Source of the DNA: Thermoplasmata archaeon
GTDB taxonomy: Archaea > Thermoplasmatota > Thermoplasmata > Thermoplasmatales > Thermoplasmataceae
NCBI GenBank assembly: GCA_021827885.1
Contig: JAKAUD010000086.1
Location: forward strand, 1-7,586
Length of the DNA: 7,586 bases
Direction: 5' to 3'
Shown: in pieces, positions 5,440-7,586 of the stretch
How the letters are laid out: each line of letters starts with the position of its first letter
How positions within the stretch are numbered: the stretch's first letter is position 1
Program-made: the position numbers and the translations under genes
Notes under the pieces: generated by a model
The model's database searches: none
Seen by the model: only the letters and a program-made list of their open reading frames with translations
What the model was told of the DNA's origin: nothing

Positions 5440-7201
5440 TTACGAGGAGGAGGAAGAAGACGTATTAAAAAGCGAAAAAGGGGCAAGGGTGTTCCGACGT
5501 CTGGTTAAGCAAATCCTCTCTCATCGCAGAGATAGCGCCTATTTGATCACAGCGGTAGTCATCACTGCGCTTGCCGGTACTCTTTACCCACTGGCCCTCG
5601 GTCTGGCAATAAATGGTGTGATCAATAGAAATTTCACAGATCTATACATATTTGGAACTGCGTTTCTGGGATTCTATATCATTCAGTTCTTCTCAAATAG
5701 AATAAGAACCATAAGTTCGACTGGCGTAGCACAAAAGACAATTAAAGAATTGAGAGATCAGGCTTTCGAAAATATTCAGAGAGTGCCGGTCTCGTTTTTC
5801 GGGAAAGTTAAGACCGGGTATCTCATAAGCAGGATAACCAATGATGCAGAAACCTTGAGTGAATTCCTGACATTCCAGATACCACAGGTTGTCTCAGGAA
5901 TTTCAACTGTTATCGTTTCCATCTCCATAATGTTCTATCTTGATTTTAATCTCACACTCTACGCGCTCATCGTTATTCCCCTGTTATCTGGATTCACCAT
6001 CTCAATTCAGAGGAGGGTCAGGAGAAATTATCTAAGAACAAGGAGAACCATAGCTGCAATAACAGGGAATCTTGCGGAAAATATCAGTGGGATCAGGGCA
6101 ATAAAGTCATTCAACGTTGAAGATCGTATGGCTACCAGATTTGATGGCCTTAACAATGATAACTTTGAAGCTAATCTCAAAGCGGCAAGATTATCATCTA
6201 TGTATGGTGCTATTATTCGAGTGATTGAGGCCACTGGCATCGCGATTGTCCTGATTGCAGGAGCCCAACAACTGTTGACTAGTGCAATTTCAGTGGGTAT
6301 TCTGGTGAGTTTCGTTGTGTATGTTCAGGAATTCTTTGATCCGGTAACGCAGCTTTCACAACTGTACAATTCCTATCAGTCTTCCATGGTTGGAATAACA
6401 AGGATTTATGGAATCATTGACAGTACTCCTGATGAAGGCACAAAGACTGGAAATAAGAAAGTGAAAACGTTTTCCGACTCAATAAAATTCAATAATGTCT
6501 CGTTCTACTATGGAGATTCGCCTGCACTAAAAAACATAAATCTTGAAATAAAGAGGGGAGAAAAGATAGGGATAGTGGGGCATACTGGCGCAGGAAAAAC
6601 AACATTTTCAAACCTCCTGCTAAAATTCTACAATCCTTCCTCTGGAAATATCTACATTGATGGTGTTGATCTAAAAACTATTGATACAAGCACATACAGA
6701 CACCTAATTGCGCCGGTTTTACAGGAACCATTCATGTTTCGTGGTTCCATTATAGATAATATAAAGACATTCTTTCCAGAAGCTACTGACCAGATGATAA
6801 TAGATAAGGCAAAGCAGTTTGGCTTATATCCTCTATTTGAAAATCTTGAAGCGGGATTGAACAGTGAAATAGGAGAGATGGGGAGAAACCTGTCGGAAGG
6901 TCAGAGGCAGGCCATTTCAATCTTAAGAGCATTTATCAGAGACCCTGAAATTCTAATTATGGATGAGCCAACTTCACAGATAGATCCATATTCTGAAAAA
7001 CTGATTATTTCCTCATTAAAATCATTTCTTACTGGAAAAACCCTTATTTTGATCACTCATAGATTTTCAATGATTTCTCTTGTTGACAGAGTCGTTTCGT
7101 TTGAAAACGGGGAGAAGGTTGAGGAGGGAACATTCACGGAATTACTAAATTCGGATGGCGTATTCAAAAAAATGTATAATATTCAATATAATACCACTTG
7201 A
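5429..7201 (+). CDS. ABC exporter half-transporter, subunit with catalytic Glu (heterodimer partner 2)
   Basis: A 590-residue type IV half-transporter that should pair with the upstream subunit. An acidic leader (YEEEEED, 5-11) is followed by a basic segment and a six-helix membrane domain (about 35-60, 72-92, 153-172, 175-193, 262-283 and 288-305). The ATPase domain shows Walker A GHTGAGKT (384-391), Q-loop Q432, signature LSEGQ (488-492), Walker B ILIMDE (508-513) with catalytic E513, D-loop SQID and H-loop H544. LSEGQ departs from LSGGQ. With the partner's Asp-type Walker B this makes one consensus and one degenerate ATP site, the pattern of heterodimeric exporters such as TM287/288 and BmrCD. 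The start at 5429 follows from a strong ribosome site, and the gene overlaps its neighbour by 11 nt. The substrate cannot be told from sequence. Confidence 0.93.
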   Translation: MPRSYEEEEEDVLKSEKGARVFRRLVKQILSHRRDSAYLITAVVITALAGTLYPLALGLAINGVINRNFTDLYIFGTAFLGFYIIQFFSNRIRTISSTGVAQKTIKELRDQAFENIQRVPVSFFGKVKTGYLISRITNDAETLSEFLTFQIPQVVSGISTVIVSISIMFYLDFNLTLYALIVIPLLSGFTISIQRRVRRNYLRTRRTIAAITGNLAENISGIRAIKSFNVEDRMATRFDGLNNDNFEANLKAARLSSMYGAIIRVIEATGIAIVLIAGAQQLLTSAISVGILVSFVVYVQEFFDPVTQLSQLYNSYQSSMVGITRIYGIIDSTPDEGTKTGNKKVKTFSDSIKFNNVSFYYGDSPALKNINLEIKRGEKIGIVGHTGAGKTTFSNLLLKFYNPSSGNIYIDGVDLKTIDTSTYRHLIAPVLQEPFMFRGSIIDNIKTFFPEATDQMIIDKAKQFGLYPLFENLEAGLNSEIGEMGRNLSEGQRQAISILRAFIRDPEILIMDEPTSQIDPYSEKLIISSLKSFLTGKTLILITHRFSMISLVDRVVSFENGEKVEEGTFTELLNSDGVFKKMYNIQYNTT

Positions 7202-7411
7202 TAGCTTTCCATAAACTAAAACTTATCTTCCGACCAAGATCGAGATTTCATAATTTTCCTCATCTTACGTCAGTATGGTCATTTAGGTCAGATCCCAGAT
7301 CAACAAATCTTTTGGTGCCGTTTAGTTTGATTTAAATCACTTCTAAATTCTTAATTTACTGTTCTCTTAATCCACATTATCAAAACAGGTTTTTTACGAC
7401 AAGAATATGGT
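7202..7411. other. AT-rich spacer after the exporter operon
   Basis: I see no gene in these 210 bases. They hold only short weak T-rich runs after the exporter stop and no clear terminator hairpin. A perfect 12-bp palindrome, TGATTTAAATCA (7328-7339), stands out. It could be a TATA element or a small regulator site for the frame that begins near 7412. Confidence 0.5.
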
Positions 7412-7586
7412 ATGATGCAATGGGAAAAGGGATTAAACATAACTTCATACTTTATTCCGGTTTCAGGCTGTACTGTAACTGGATATACCTATCGCACACC
7501 ATTTGATCCTACCGGGAGCAATGTTATTGAAATAATCACAGTTAGTGTGGGAACTTGCCTTGGATATGAGTTTGGAAAAAAAACAT
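7412..7586 (+). CDS. Unrecognised protein, N-terminal part, running off the window
   Basis: A frame that is open upstream to 7355 has paired ATG codons at 7412 and 7415 and continues through the right edge, giving at least 58 residues. It contains NITSYFIPVSGCTVTGYTY and then a hydrophobic stretch VIEIITVSVGTCLG before YEFGKK, which could be a membrane segment. No ribosome site precedes the ATGs, so the message would have to be leaderless, or the true start lies elsewhere. Residue composition looks protein-like in this frame and poorer in the other frames. I do not recognise a family, and it may be part of a broken gene. Confidence 0.35.
   Translation, partial: MMQWEKGLNITSYFIPVSGCTVTGYTYRTPFDPTGSNVIEIITVSVGTCLGYEFGKKT

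Overview
The window looks like an AT-rich archaeal accessory region, most probably from a Thermoplasmata-type archaeon. This is inferred from heavy AGG/AGA/ATA codon use, A/T-rich TATA-like boxes close to start codons, and strong GGAGG ribosome sites at genes inside operons but not at the first genes. No rRNA or marker gene is present, so the assignment is tentative.

Left part (about 1-1154, minus strand). A RelB/RelE-type toxin-antitoxin pair is read from an A/T-rich promoter that carries an imperfect dyad. An unrecognised 60-residue ORF with a strong Shine-Dalgarno site overlaps the toxin end and would be third in the operon. After it lies a SnoaL/NTF2-fold pseudogene with one frameshift and one in-frame stop.

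Middle (about 1200-3471, plus strand). An aldo/keto reductase pseudogene has a decayed N terminus, a 1,344-bp IS110-family insertion in the middle and a frameshift near 3205-3212. The IS ends can be placed to the base: the two gene halves rejoin in frame across a shared CT dinucleotide. The roughly 190-nt left end of the IS folds as expected for a bridge RNA. Its first internal loop carries TGATCT and TACAG, which match the left and right flanks of the CT core at this very insertion site. A second loop carries GACACC and ATAG, which match the IS's own joined ends. This is the most notable content of the window.

Right part (3472-7201, plus strand). After a hairpin/T-tract terminator and a perfect GCTAATTA-N6-TAATTAGC inverted repeat comes a two-gene operon. 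It encodes a heterodimeric type IV ABC exporter. The first subunit has a canonical LSGGQ but Asp at the catalytic Walker B position; the second has the catalytic Glu but an LSEGQ signature. Together they give one competent and one degenerate ATP site. The genes overlap by 11 nt, with the second gene's ribosome site inside the first gene's last codons.

Right edge (7202-7586). About 210 nt of AT-rich spacer precede a reading frame that leaves the window and has no recognised function.
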